DNA of 64,000 bases from positions 2,108,001 to 2,172,000 of the forward strand of contig NZ_CP046977.1 of assembly GCF_030408455.1 (NCBI RefSeq), in the 5' to 3' direction. Of this stretch, positions 8,374-16,297 are shown piece by piece. Source of the stretch: Corynebacterium atrinae (GTDB lineage Bacteria; Actinomycetota; Actinomycetes; Mycobacteriales; Mycobacteriaceae). Every line of letters starts with the position of its first letter. The first letter of the stretch is position 1. The notes under the pieces are model-generated. The model searched no databases. It saw nothing but the letters and a program-made list of their open reading frames with translations, and was not told where the DNA came from. Both the position numbers and the translations under genes were made by a program.

Positions 8374-8404
8374 GAGAAAGCCCCACATGATGTGGGGCTT
8401 TCTC
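8374..8404 (+). terminator. Rho-independent-type hairpin
   Basis: A perfect 14-bp stem (8374-8387 with 8391-8404) and 3-nt loop, GC-rich at the top and T-rich on the 3' side. It follows the transporter remnant and probably was its terminator. Confidence 0.75.
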
Positions 8405-8517
8405 GCTAGGGCGTACGCACGAGCCTCCGATTTGAAGGGTTCAGCCGTGAAAAGCTGCTGTGAGTCACCCTCGTGGTTCTCTTCGGTGGTGGGTGGTTCT
8501 GCCCACCTATGCTGCTA

Positions 8518-9522
8518 GGACCTGTTACGAAAGTCGTCGCTGGTGTGGTGTTGCGGTGACACAACATGAGGGAACTCCCGTGTAGCGAAGAAAGTACCAA
8601 CCATGTCCGCTGCCACAGGAGCTCCCAGTGTCCACCCTAAACGCCGCCACCCGCCACGACCTCACCAACGCCCAATGGAATGTGCTGAAACCACTACTAC
8701 CAGCACCAACACGCCAGGGCAGACCATATCGCTACCGGTTACGCGACCTGGTCAATGGCGTCCGACACCGCATCCGGATCGGTTGCCCCTGGCGGGACGT
8801 GCCTGACCGGTACGGTCCCTGGTGGCGGGTCTACTCCTTGTTCCGGACTTGGCAAGGCTCCGGCCGTTGGGCCCGGATCGAAGCCGCGCTGCGGTCGGAA
8901 GCCGATGAGCAGGGAAAACTCGGCTGGGACCTGTCTGTTGACTCCACCACTACCCGGGCGCATGTCCATGCCGCCGGGGCACGGCGTGACTCCTCCGAGC
9001 TCGTTGATGGTGAACCTGCTGACCACGCGCTGGGCCGATCTCGTGGTGGGTTTTCCACCAAGATTCACCTGGCCTGCGATGGCTACCTGCAGTCCGTCTC
9101 ATTCACCATTACTGCAGGACAGGACGGGGATGCCCCGCAACTGACCGAGGTCCTCGACCGGGTTAAGGTCGACCGGCCCGGACGGCGCAGGCCACGGACC
9201 AGGCCTCACCGGGTGCTGGCGGACAAGGCGTATTCGTCGAAGGCGATCCGGGCGCATCTACGTCGTCGTGGCATCAAAACCACGATCCCGGTCAAGGATG
9301 ACCAGGCCAAGCATCGTAAAGCCCGTGGTCGCAGGGGTGGCCGGCCCCCAGTGTTCGATGCCGAAGTCTACAAGGCCCGGAATGTGGTGGAACGGTGTTT
9401 CAACGCTCTTAAACACCAACGGGGTGTGGCCACCCGGTATGACAAACTTGCTGTTCGTTTCGAGGCCACCGTCCGAGTCGCGAATATCGATCGCTGGCTC
9501 AAACGACTTTCGTAACAGGACC
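8518..9522 (+). mobile_element. IS5-family element (IS427-like group), apparently intact
   Basis: A 1005-bp element bounded by imperfect inverted repeats GG[A/T]CCTGTTACGAAAGTCGT at 8518 and, inverted, ending at 9522. The flanks both show TA (8516-8517 and 9523-9524), fitting the small target duplication of the IS427 group. It holds one uninterrupted transposase gene and is one of the few elements in the window that looks complete. Confidence 0.8.
8628..9515 (+). CDS. IS5-family transposase
   Basis: A 295-residue DDE transposase. The N-terminal DUF4096-like part (LTNAQWNVLKPLLPAP) is followed by the catalytic triad: Asp in LSVDSTTTRAH, Asp in VLADKAYSSKAIR and Glu in NVVERCFNALKHQRG. It fills the element between its inverted repeats and ends 7 bp before the right end. 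No frameshift is visible. Confidence 0.88.
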   Translation: MSTLNAATRHDLTNAQWNVLKPLLPAPTRQGRPYRYRLRDLVNGVRHRIRIGCPWRDVPDRYGPWWRVYSLFRTWQGSGRWARIEAALRSEADEQGKLGWDLSVDSTTTRAHVHAAGARRDSSELVDGEPADHALGRSRGGFSTKIHLACDGYLQSVSFTITAGQDGDAPQLTEVLDRVKVDRPGRRRPRTRPHRVLADKAYSSKAIRAHLRRRGIKTTIPVKDDQAKHRKARGRRGGRPPVFDAEVYKARNVVERCFNALKHQRGVATRYDKLAVRFEATVRVANIDRWLKRLS

Positions 9523-9605
9523 TAAGGGGTCGCGTCCGGCTGGGAGGGCCCTTTAGTTCCGGTCAGCCGAACAGTCCATTTAAGGTATAGGTGCTGCAGT
9601 CATAG

Positions 9606-10016
9606 TTACTGGGGCCGAGAGACGAGTCTGCGAAGAGCATCGTAGAAACGTTCGGAGTAGGTATCGGCTGCTTGCTTGACCCACGATTCACGAACCACCA
9701 TCCATCCAGCGAAGGCGAGCAGTGAAATGCCCAAAGCGATTAGTGCCTCTGATCGCTGATCTCCCATTACAGCGGCCAGAAGAGCCACTGCGGCGCAAGT
9801 TCCAGCAATCCATAATGCGAATAGGCGAACAGCTAAGGCATTGCGGCGAAAGCTGTAACGGATGTTCTCCTTATGCAGGAGGTCATCCGATTCCTTACCA
9901 CGGACCTTTGGGATGAGCTCGTCGATGGCAGCGTTGTATTCCTGGGCGGCACGGGTCGCATTGCTCTTTTCCAGTCGTTTCGTGGGTAGCTTTCTTCCCG
10001 TTAGGTGTTCCACCAT
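9606..10016 (-). CDS. Small membrane protein of unknown function
   Basis: A 136-residue protein with a charged N-terminal half and two hydrophobic segments around residues 65-82 and 90-108 (RLFALWIAGTCAAVALLAAV; ALIALGISLLAFAGWMVV), giving a two-helix hairpin with both tails probably in the cytoplasm. It lies downstream of the broken OLD-like ATPase on the same strand, about 75 bp away, so the two may once have been a unit. I do not recognise the family. Confidence 0.6.
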   Translation of the reverse strand: MVEHLTGRKLPTKRLEKSNATRAAQEYNAAIDELIPKVRGKESDDLLHKENIRYSFRRNALAVRLFALWIAGTCAAVALLAAVMGDQRSEALIALGISLLAFAGWMVVRESWVKQAADTYSERFYDALRRLVSRPQ

Positions 10017-10045
10017 CTCTCTTCGATCCCGGGTGCGGACGGAAT

Positions 10046-10090
10046 CTTGGGCCCGACCCCTGGAAAGTGGACACAGGGGTCGGGCCCAAG
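10046..10090. repeat. 17-bp perfect inverted repeat at the broken end of the OLD-like gene
   Basis: Arms 10046-10062 and 10074-10090 are perfect complements around an 11-nt loop. It lies exactly where the OLD-like coding sequence stops matching its family. The sequence GACCCCTG/GTGGACAC resembles the end region of the IS3 element near 41753, so it may be a relic of an IS3 end; it could also act as a terminator, although no T-run follows. Confidence 0.45.
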
Positions 10091-10618
10091 CCCTCCTCGT
10101 TGGCGCCTAAATCAGCCGCTGCAAGGAGCGTCCGGACCGGGCTATGCGCACCTTCCATCATCGATGCGCCCCGCGTTGCCTTTAAGATAGCGCCAACCGA
10201 ACTCTTCCAACTGCTCACGGCTAGGAGCTCGCTCATGACCGCTCTCCGGGAACCACCGACGAATACTGACCGCTTCGTCGTCCTCTGGATCAGACTCAAT
10301 CACCATTTGAACCCAGAGAGACTCGGTAACTTGGTCCTCTGCGATACTGATTTCCGAGGGGAACGAACGACGGTTCTTCTCAGTGAAATCTGACCACCAA
10401 GCGTTGACCACGAGGGGCTGCTCCTGGTCACGCAGGTCGCTGGGCTTCAGGGCTTGGTAGAGGCCGGCGGTGCTCGCTCCCAGCAAAAGATTCAGCATAC
10501 GCAGGATCGACGACTTTCCTACGTCATTCGCCCCCACGATGACAGCGTGCCGTCGAACCTCAAGATCGAGGTCCTTGATCCGGCTGTGGTTAGTAATTTC
10601 CACTCTAGATAGGCGCAT
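10091..10618 (-). pseudogene. OLD-family ATPase/nuclease, N-terminal part, frameshifted and truncated
   Basis: The first 158 residues give an ABC-like P-loop, VEITNHSRIKDLDLEVRR then VGANDVGKSSILRMLN, as at the start of OLD/DUF2813 ATP-dependent endonucleases. At about 10190 the frame breaks; RGASMMEGAHSPVRTLLAAA continues the same protein in the next frame, consistent with one extra A in a run of As. The rest, including any Toprim nuclease domain, is gone after the inverted repeat at 10046. OLD proteins act in phage exclusion, so this is a decayed defence gene. Confidence 0.65.
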
Positions 10619-10913
10619 TTTCCTGCTCCCTTCGAGTTCGGACGTTGGGGGCTATCCCTATGAGGTGTCCCCAACTTGCTGAACTGTCCGCGACTACCTC
10701 TTCGTGGGACTACCGAGATTCTATCGCCCCATCGTTACGGCAGCATCCTTCACCTCCTGCCAAACGGGCACAGAACGATTCGATCTGATCTCCTTCGCCG
10801 CCAGGACTCACTACATTCACCCAGCAAATCCCCCTACACCAGGCACAAGAAATACTGCATCCAAGCGGCGATCTTCTCAACGGCGGGCTTGTCTCCCCTC
10901 CCTACAGCTCACC

Positions 10914-10942
10914 TTGCCTTGCATAACAAAATGACCTACACT
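10914..10942 (+). promoter_or_regulatory. Predicted sigma70-type promoter for a short RNA
   Basis: TTGCCT at 10914-10919 and TACACT at 10937-10942 are separated by exactly 17 bp. Transcription would start near 10949 and run straight into a hairpin with a T-run, with no open frame between. Prediction from consensus only. Confidence 0.5.
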
Positions 10943-10948
10943 TAAACA

Positions 10949-10991
10949 CAACATGGTCGGCCCTCCCCCTACGGGGATGGGCCGGTTTTTA
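10949..10991 (+). ncRNA. Candidate ~42-nt terminator-ended RNA upstream of the AbiF-like gene
   Basis: From the predicted start the transcript is about 42 nt and is nearly all one hairpin: 10957-10963 pairs with 10979-10985 and 10965-10968 with 10973-10976 around the loop CTAC, followed by TTTTT at 10986-10990. It ends 35 bp before the Abi_2/AbiF-type gene. I recall recent work describing AbiF proteins as toxins held by an adjacent conserved non-coding RNA; this is a candidate for such an RNA. It might instead be a plain terminator of unknown upstream transcription. Confidence 0.4.
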
Positions 10992-11025
10992 ATTTCACCA
11001 CCGACAGTTTTGTATGCTTACCCTC

Positions 11026-12066
11026 ATGGGTTCTCGCAGTCGTCGCCAAGCCAGAAGTGCCGCCGGCAAGCACAGCAAAACACCGTATAAGAAGCAGTTT
11101 CTGACGATTGACGAACAGATCGATCGGCTTCGATCCCGAGGAATGGACATCTCAGACGATGATTTAGAGCATGCTCACACCTTATTAAGCCGAATCGGCT
11201 ATTACCGCCTGAGCGGCTACTGGCATATTTACCGCAAACCAGAGAATGAAGTGCAAACTCCGGAGGCCACATTCATCTCCGGGATAACGCTTCGGCATGT
11301 GGAACAGCTCTATGACTTTGACCGTCGCCTGCGGGTTCTCGTCTTCGATGCCATCGAAAGTATCGAGGTGGCCTTGCGCGCATTAATCGGACACACCCTG
11401 GGCGCCCACGGAAGCATGGCACACACTGACCCCACAATCTTTCGAAAATCCTTCAGCCGCTACGACCCGCACACCCGCCTCCTAGACTCATGGGAAACCT
11501 CCGACCACTGCGAATGGATGAAATCGGCTCAGTCCAAAACTGGACGCTCAAAGGGCGATTTCGTAAAACATTTCAGAAGCAAATACGGTCTACCGCTTCC
11601 AGTTTGGGTAGTTACCGAGGTGATCGACTTCAGTGACTTATCCAAGATCTACGAAGGAATGCTCGAAAGAGACCAACGAGCTGTCGCCACAGGGGTCGGA
11701 GCCGTCAGCCAGGAAGGCGAACCCCTGACAGATTCCCTGCGCTCCTGGCTGCGGGTACTGACGTTTGTCCGCAATACCTGCGCTCACCATTCTCGACTAT
11801 GGAATGTGAATATGGTCGCCCAAGTCGCACTGGCCAACCCTCTCCCGGAAGACCTTGAGCATCTCGCCAACCTGGACGCAAAACAGCACGCACGCGTGTA
11901 CCAAGCACTCGCCCTCCTTGTCTTCCTCACCGAGAGGATCAACCCCGGCCGGGGATGGAAAGACGAGATACTGAGCCTGCTCCATGACGCTCCCCCGGTC
12001 CCGAATTATTTGCACCGGATGGGCTTTCCGTCCGATTGGGAGCGAACAGACCTCTGGTCCCGCTAA
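11026..12066 (+). CDS. abiF: Abi_2 (AbiD/AbiF) abortive-infection protein with HEPN motif
   Basis: A 346-residue protein. The N-terminal part (KQFLTIDEQIDRLRSRGMDI, then LLSRIGYYRLSGYWHIYR) is diagnostic of the Abi_2 family; the C-terminal LTFVRNTCAHHSRLWN carries the RNxxxH motif of HEPN ribonucleases. Members cause abortive infection against phages and are related to the ancestors of Cas13. ATG 11026 is chosen because TATGCT at 11013-11018 lies 7 nt upstream, suggesting a leaderless message; an ATG at 11014 falls within that box. The gene is intact, unlike its neighbours, and is preceded by a predicted small RNA. Confidence 0.85.
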   Translation: MGSRSRRQARSAAGKHSKTPYKKQFLTIDEQIDRLRSRGMDISDDDLEHAHTLLSRIGYYRLSGYWHIYRKPENEVQTPEATFISGITLRHVEQLYDFDRRLRVLVFDAIESIEVALRALIGHTLGAHGSMAHTDPTIFRKSFSRYDPHTRLLDSWETSDHCEWMKSAQSKTGRSKGDFVKHFRSKYGLPLPVWVVTEVIDFSDLSKIYEGMLERDQRAVATGVGAVSQEGEPLTDSLRSWLRVLTFVRNTCAHHSRLWNVNMVAQVALANPLPEDLEHLANLDAKQHARVYQALALLVFLTERINPGRGWKDEILSLLHDAPPVPNYLHRMGFPSDWERTDLWSR

Positions 12067-12126
12067 CCCCCGAGGAGCTGCTTTCATGCCTTGTTCCTTC
12101 CGGGGTGATAGGCGATAGCTAGGTTA

Positions 12127-12247
12127 CCCGGATGCGGTGATCGTCAGCCGGGTGTTCGAGGCTGCCTGAGAACGCCGACCCGCAGCGAGCATCAGAGGAT
12201 GAAGACTGGGTCGTCACGGCTCTCCGCCTGAAGTTTGCAACAGCACC
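12127..12247 (+). mobile_element. IS6-family 3'-end remnant
   Basis: The last codons of an IS6 transposase (PDAVIVSRVFEAA, stop) plus the element's tail and end repeat, finishing TTGCAACAGCACC at 12247. Only the end is present. The body matches the copy at 18066, but the tail after the stop matches the copy at 24231, showing mixing between copies. Confidence 0.8.
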
Positions 12248-12254
12248 TTTTGTA

Positions 12255-12620
12255 CTATCCCTCTAGCTTCCCAACCACCGGCATCTTCTGCAGGATGTCG
12301 ACGCCGTGGCCGGACTTTAAGAAGTGGGAAGTGCCGTCGGTGCCGGCTTTAATGTTGTGGTGGATGCCGCGGGCCCAAGATGGGAAAACGGACATGTCGT
12401 AGACGACACCGTCGACAAGAATCCAGCATTTGTCACCGTCCTTACAGTTTGCGGCGGCGAGTTCGGCGGACGAAATCTGAACCGAGGTCAAAGTAACCTG
12501 CTCGGCCGCGTTGAACGTCCGCTCAAATTTGGCGGGATCGTCGATGTTGGCTGGCTTTGGTAGAAGGAAAAATACCGCACAGCCAGCAATAACTACTAAT
12601 ACTGTAATGATGATCCACAT
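12255..12620 (-). CDS. Membrane-anchored cytochrome b5-like domain protein
   Basis: The ATG at 12620 is preceded by AAGGAG with good spacing, so I prefer it to the longer frame from 12701. The 121-residue protein starts with one hydrophobic segment (MWIIITVLVVIAGCAVFFLL), an uncleaved anchor or possibly a lipobox (VIAGC). The rest, CWILVDGVVYDMSVFPSW, HHNIKAGTDGTSHF and SGHGVDILQKMPVVG, fits a cytochrome b5-like heme- or steroid-binding domain outside the membrane; the second His (SGH) may be a heme ligand. It shares a short region carrying two operator-like repeats with a divergent TetR gene. Confidence 0.7.
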   Translation of the reverse strand: MWIIITVLVVIAGCAVFFLLPKPANIDDPAKFERTFNAAEQVTLTSVQISSAELAAANCKDGDKCWILVDGVVYDMSVFPSWARGIHHNIKAGTDGTSHFLKSGHGVDILQKMPVVGKLEG

Positions 12621-12633
12621 TCGGAGCCTCCTT

Positions 12634-12676
12634 GATACATTATGTCTCATATTTATGATGATACACTGTGTCTCAT
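12634..12676. promoter_or_regulatory. Tandem operator repeats between the cytochrome b5-like and tetR genes
   Basis: Two near-identical 17-bp repeats, GATACATTATGTCTCAT at 12634-12650 and GATACACTGTGTCTCAT at 12660-12676, 26 bp apart. Each contains a dyad GATACAnTGTGTC. The second covers TACACT, the likely -10 box of tetR, so binding would block tetR and probably also the divergent gene. Autorepression is inference. Confidence 0.6.
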
Positions 12677-13541
12677 GGTTGGCAAGAGGATTTCCGAACA
12701 AGAGACAAAGCAGCGCATGCTGGACATTGCAAGCGAGCTGCTCGTCGTATCGGGTCCCACTGTTGGGCTCGATGTAATCCGAATGGAAAAAGTCATCACC
12801 GCGGCGAAAGTTTCCCGCGCCAGCGCCTATAGGGCCTGGCCTTCCAAGGCTGACTTCCTATCAGACGCGCTGGTCACCGCTCTTGGACAGGTGACGATGC
12901 TGCCGGAAGGGCTTGCCGAAATCAAGCAGCTTAAGACGTTGATCGAATCCCACTCGAACCACTGGGACACGGCTGAGGGCCGCCGGTCGTTCGTCGTTAA
13001 TGCGCTGCGCATCTCCGTGGATGCCGACATACGTCGCATGTTAGCGTCACCCCATTGGCGGCTTTTCGTTGGGATTTCCGCCAACTTCCCCGGTCTCGAG
13101 GACGAGGATCTCAAGGCCGATGTGGCCGCCGAGCTCGCGCGAATCCAACAGAGCTTTGTCACTCGTCGCGCCCGGATCTACCAGCAGTTATGCACTCTCA
13201 TCGGATATCGACAGCGTGCTCCGTGGGTCGGCCCCGCAGGCTTCCGAGCGCTGTCTGAACTGGCCGGGCTTACGATGAATGGCATCCTCAACCGCGGTCT
13301 CTCCGATCCCGGCTGGCTCGATCAGCGCACTGAGCTTGCGCTTTTCGACGCGCCGGCCGCACTCTGGTCCCAAGCAGAAATCGCCATGCTGACCGTCTTA
13401 CTTGGCCACCTCGAACCGGATCCAGCGGTGGAGTGGAATGAGGCCCGATACGCGGAGTCGCTGGCGTCGTTTGAAGAGTTCTCGAAAGAACTAGTTCGGG
13501 ATTCTGGCGAAGCGCAGTCACACCACGGCATGATGCGGTGA
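12675..13541 (+). CDS. TetR-family transcriptional regulator
   Basis: A 288-residue protein. The N-terminal helix-turn-helix (EKVITAAKVSRASAYRAWPSKADFL, split as MEKVITAAKVSRASAY then RAWPSK) is typical of TetR; the long C-terminal part would bind an unknown ligand. ATG 12675 is chosen because TACACT at 12662-12667 lies 7 nt upstream, giving a leaderless message; the longer frame from 12642 would start inside the operator. It is divergent to the cytochrome b5-like gene and is likely its repressor. Confidence 0.8.
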   Translation: MVGKRISEQETKQRMLDIASELLVVSGPTVGLDVIRMEKVITAAKVSRASAYRAWPSKADFLSDALVTALGQVTMLPEGLAEIKQLKTLIESHSNHWDTAEGRRSFVVNALRISVDADIRRMLASPHWRLFVGISANFPGLEDEDLKADVAAELARIQQSFVTRRARIYQQLCTLIGYRQRAPWVGPAGFRALSELAGLTMNGILNRGLSDPGWLDQRTELALFDAPAALWSQAEIAMLTVLLGHLEPDPAVEWNEARYAESLASFEEFSKELVRDSGEAQSHHGMMR

Positions 13542-13569
13542 TGACTAGCATCTAGCTACTGTCTATGAT

Positions 13570-14640
13570 GTGAAAGGTTTCCGGGCGGTTGACGCCATCG
13601 CAGCTGCTGTATTGGTCGCCTTGTCATTTTTGGGGACGAAGTTCTCCAGTCTGTGGGACTTGGATCTGTGGCTCACGATCACACTGGGCATTGCTCCAGT
13701 CACGCGTAAGCGTTGGCCAAAATCGACATTCCTGGTGCTCTTCGCAATTCTTTCAGTATCGGCGCTCAGGGTTGAGATAACTGTTGCATGCATCCTGGTG
13801 GCTGGATTAGCGGCCTATATCGTCCGTCGGGACTTCGTCGAACCTACGCGCGCTGTTGCTACTGCGGTGCTGTTTTTGGGTGACATCGTTGGCCTAGCGA
13901 TTTTCACGCCGGGATTAACTGATACCGATCCGCTCAAACGAGCCTTTTACGTTTTTTGGAGCGTCACCCTCCTTGCTGCATGCGCAATGATGGGTGAATT
14001 GCGTCGTCGAACCTTGGAAGCGCAGAAAGAGCTCTTGCAGCGTTCTCTGGAGGCGCAGCGCCAGCATATTGCTCGTGAAATCCATGATCTGGTCACGCAT
14101 TCTCTGACCGTTATTACTGCGCAGGCCGATGGTGGCCGTTATGCCAATACTGAAGCAGCGAAGGATGAGGCGTTGGTGTCGATCGCACTGGTGGGCCGTG
14201 AGTCGCTTCGCCAGATGCGCTCCGTCGTGAGCTACCTGCGTGAAGGTGAAGGACACGCGGTGTCGCCAAGTATCGGGGCAAACGACATTCCTGAACTCAT
14301 ACAACAGATCAAAGGCATGCGTGTGAATTACAACCAGATCGGTGAGGCGCCGGACCAATTAGATGGTGCGGTGTCGTTGACGATCTACCGAATTGTGCAG
14401 GAAGCGCTGACGAATGCCCAAAAACATGGTGCCGGTAGCGCTGATCTTGAGCTGGAATGGCAGCCTGATCAAGTGAAAGTCACCGTGCAAAATCCCTTTG
14501 AAGTGCGCCCTAGCGGAATCGGACATGGAATTACCGGGATGCGTGAACGAGCCGAGCTAAGCGGTGGTTCTTGCGAATCTCGCCCTATCGACGGCTTATG
14601 GCAGGTCCGCGCTACACTTCCGCTGGGAGGCCGAGCATGA
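13570..14640 (+). CDS. Sensor histidine kinase, NarL-partner type
   Basis: A 356-residue kinase: about five membrane helices in residues 8-150, a short coiled segment, the HisKA_3 box with AREIHDLVTHSLTVITAQAD (phospho-His in REIHD) near residue 180, and an HATPase domain with EALTNAQKHG and GIGHGITGMRERA. GTG 13570 lies 7 nt behind TACTGT, suggesting a leaderless message. It overlaps the response regulator by 4 bp (ATGA). Lacking a large outer loop, it probably senses within the membrane, as kinases for cell-wall-active peptides do; the ABC genes downstream fit that. Confidence 0.87.
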   Translation: MKGFRAVDAIAAAVLVALSFLGTKFSSLWDLDLWLTITLGIAPVTRKRWPKSTFLVLFAILSVSALRVEITVACILVAGLAAYIVRRDFVEPTRAVATAVLFLGDIVGLAIFTPGLTDTDPLKRAFYVFWSVTLLAACAMMGELRRRTLEAQKELLQRSLEAQRQHIAREIHDLVTHSLTVITAQADGGRYANTEAAKDEALVSIALVGRESLRQMRSVVSYLREGEGHAVSPSIGANDIPELIQQIKGMRVNYNQIGEAPDQLDGAVSLTIYRIVQEALTNAQKHGAGSADLELEWQPDQVKVTVQNPFEVRPSGIGHGITGMRERAELSGGSCESRPIDGLWQVRATLPLGGRA

Positions 14641-15308
14641 AGATTGCGCTTGTCGACGACCAGCCGCTGTTTCTCCATGGCATCAGTCAGATCATTGGTT
14701 CCCAGTCGGACATGGAGCTGATGTGGCAGGCGACAAATGGTGCCGACGCTTTGGATAAGGCTCAGCTGCAGCCTGTAGATGTGGTCGTAATGGATGTGCA
14801 GATGCCAATTCTCGATGGAATTTCCGCAACAGCTCAGCTTGCCGAGATTGCACCTGAAACAAAGTCGATTATCCTCACTACTTTCGATGATGAAGAGTAT
14901 GTTCTCGGCGGTTTGGCTGCCGGGGCGAGTGGATTCATTTTGAAGGATGCTGAGCCAGAGGTGTTGTTGGAATCAATCAGAACGGTCTTTCGTGGCGACG
15001 CAGTAATTTCTCCACGGGCTACCAATCGGATTATCCACAGGTTGCAAGAACCGCAAATAACCAAAGTTTCGGCCACTGATCAGCAACGATTGTCTGATCT
15101 AACAAGCCGTGAACATGAGATTCTGGTGGCTATCGCAAAAGGATGGACGAACGCGGAGATTTGCGAGCGCTTCTTCATCTCTATGCCCACGGTGAAAACG
15201 CATGTAGGCCGCGTGATGGCAAAAACCAATTCTCGAGATCGAGTACATATCGCGCTGCTGGCATATCGTGCCGGTTTGGTTTCTAGAGAAGACCTGCTTG
15301 AGTCCTAG
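14637..15308 (+). CDS. NarL/LuxR-type response regulator
   Basis: A 223-residue regulator starting at the ATG that overlaps the kinase stop. The receiver has the acidic pair in LVDDQPLF, the phosphoacceptor Asp in VVMDVQMPILDG and the Lys in FILKDA. The C-terminal LuxR helix-turn-helix is LTSREHEILVAIAKGWTNAEI and MPTVKTHVGRVMAKT. It probably controls the ABC exporter genes that begin about 80 bp downstream. Confidence 0.88.
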   Translation: MKIALVDDQPLFLHGISQIIGSQSDMELMWQATNGADALDKAQLQPVDVVVMDVQMPILDGISATAQLAEIAPETKSIILTTFDDEEYVLGGLAAGASGFILKDAEPEVLLESIRTVFRGDAVISPRATNRIIHRLQEPQITKVSATDQQRLSDLTSREHEILVAIAKGWTNAEICERFFISMPTVKTHVGRVMAKTNSRDRVHIALLAYRAGLVSREDLLES

Positions 15309-15388
15309 CGACATCATGCCTGGGTATGACGAAAAGATCCTCCTGGGAGTCGATGTTTTAGCAGCTCAGAAACGACAAGATGGTCTTC

Positions 15389-16297
15389 ATGACCACAATC
15401 ATTGAGACAAGAAATCTCACCAAGAAGTATGGTTCGACTAGTGTCGTCGACAAGCTAAATTTGGCAGTATCCGAAGGCAGCGTTCATGGCTTGTTGGGGC
15501 CAAATGGATCTGGCAAATCCACCACCATGAAAATGATGCTCGGGCTGCTCAAGCCAACCGATGGCGAAATTTACATGTTGGGGCGGCCAATGAACCGCGA
15601 GACTCGTAGCCGTGTGCTAGCGCATGTTGGTTCTCTAATCGAGCAACCGTCGGCATATTTGCATCTTACCGGTGCTGAAAACTTAGGGATAGCAGCGCGT
15701 CTGCTGCGTGCTGAGCCGGCAAATGTGCAGCGTGCGATCCACCTTGTGCGCTTGGAAAAGCACATGGACAAGCTGGTCAAAGACTATTCGCTAGGCATGA
15801 AGCAGCGACTCGGTATCGCGTTGGCGTTGCTCCGCGACCCTAAGATTCTCATCTTGGATGAGCCAACGAATGGTCTGGATCCGGCGGGCATCGAGGAAAT
15901 CCGAGAGCTCATCGTCAGCCTTGCTCGCGACGAAGGCCGCACGGTACTGGTGTCGAGTCATCTACTCTCCGAGATCGAAAAGATGGCGACAGAATTAAGC
16001 ATCATCCACCAAGGTCAGCTCCTATTCCAAGGGACGCAGCGGGAGCTATTCGAAACCAAGCTGCCTGATGTCTTTGTGGAGACCCCTTCTCCGGCACGGG
16101 CAGCTGAGGCGTTGCGGGCTCTAGACCCCGCAACAGTTTCGGGTGGGCTGCTGCTCGGAAACCTGAGTGAGCAGGACGTTTCGGAAATGTGCGTGCGTCT
16201 CGTTGAGCAAGGAATTCCGATCACTCAGGTAGTCCGACAGCATCGTAGCTTGGAAGAAGTCTTCATCGGGCTCACTGGTCGAGGAGGCTTGCAATGA
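15389..16297 (+). CDS. ABC transporter ATPase, peptide-antibiotic exporter type
   Basis: A 302-residue ATPase with Walker A GLLGPNGSGKSTTMKMM, signature YSLGMKQRLGIA, Walker B ILILDEPTNGLDP and the switch His in VSSHLL. The 70-residue C-terminal extension resembles drug and lantibiotic immunity (LanF/BcrA-like) ATPases. ATG 15389 is preferred over 15380 because MTTIIETRNLTKKYG is the usual family start; the choice is not certain. It overlaps the first permease by 4 bp. Substrate unknown. Confidence 0.85.
   Translation: MTTIIETRNLTKKYGSTSVVDKLNLAVSEGSVHGLLGPNGSGKSTTMKMMLGLLKPTDGEIYMLGRPMNRETRSRVLAHVGSLIEQPSAYLHLTGAENLGIAARLLRAEPANVQRAIHLVRLEKHMDKLVKDYSLGMKQRLGIALALLRDPKILILDEPTNGLDPAGIEEIRELIVSLARDEGRTVLVSSHLLSEIEKMATELSIIHQGQLLFQGTQRELFETKLPDVFVETPSPARAAEALRALDPATVSGGLLLGNLSEQDVSEMCVRLVEQGIPITQVVRQHRSLEEVFIGLTGRGGLQ

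Noticed and set aside
10949..10991. Type III toxin-antitoxin (ToxN/AbiQ) RNA repeats
   Set aside because: No tandem repeats are seen and the protein is Abi_2/HEPN, not ToxN; an AbiF-type RNA is the better hypothesis.
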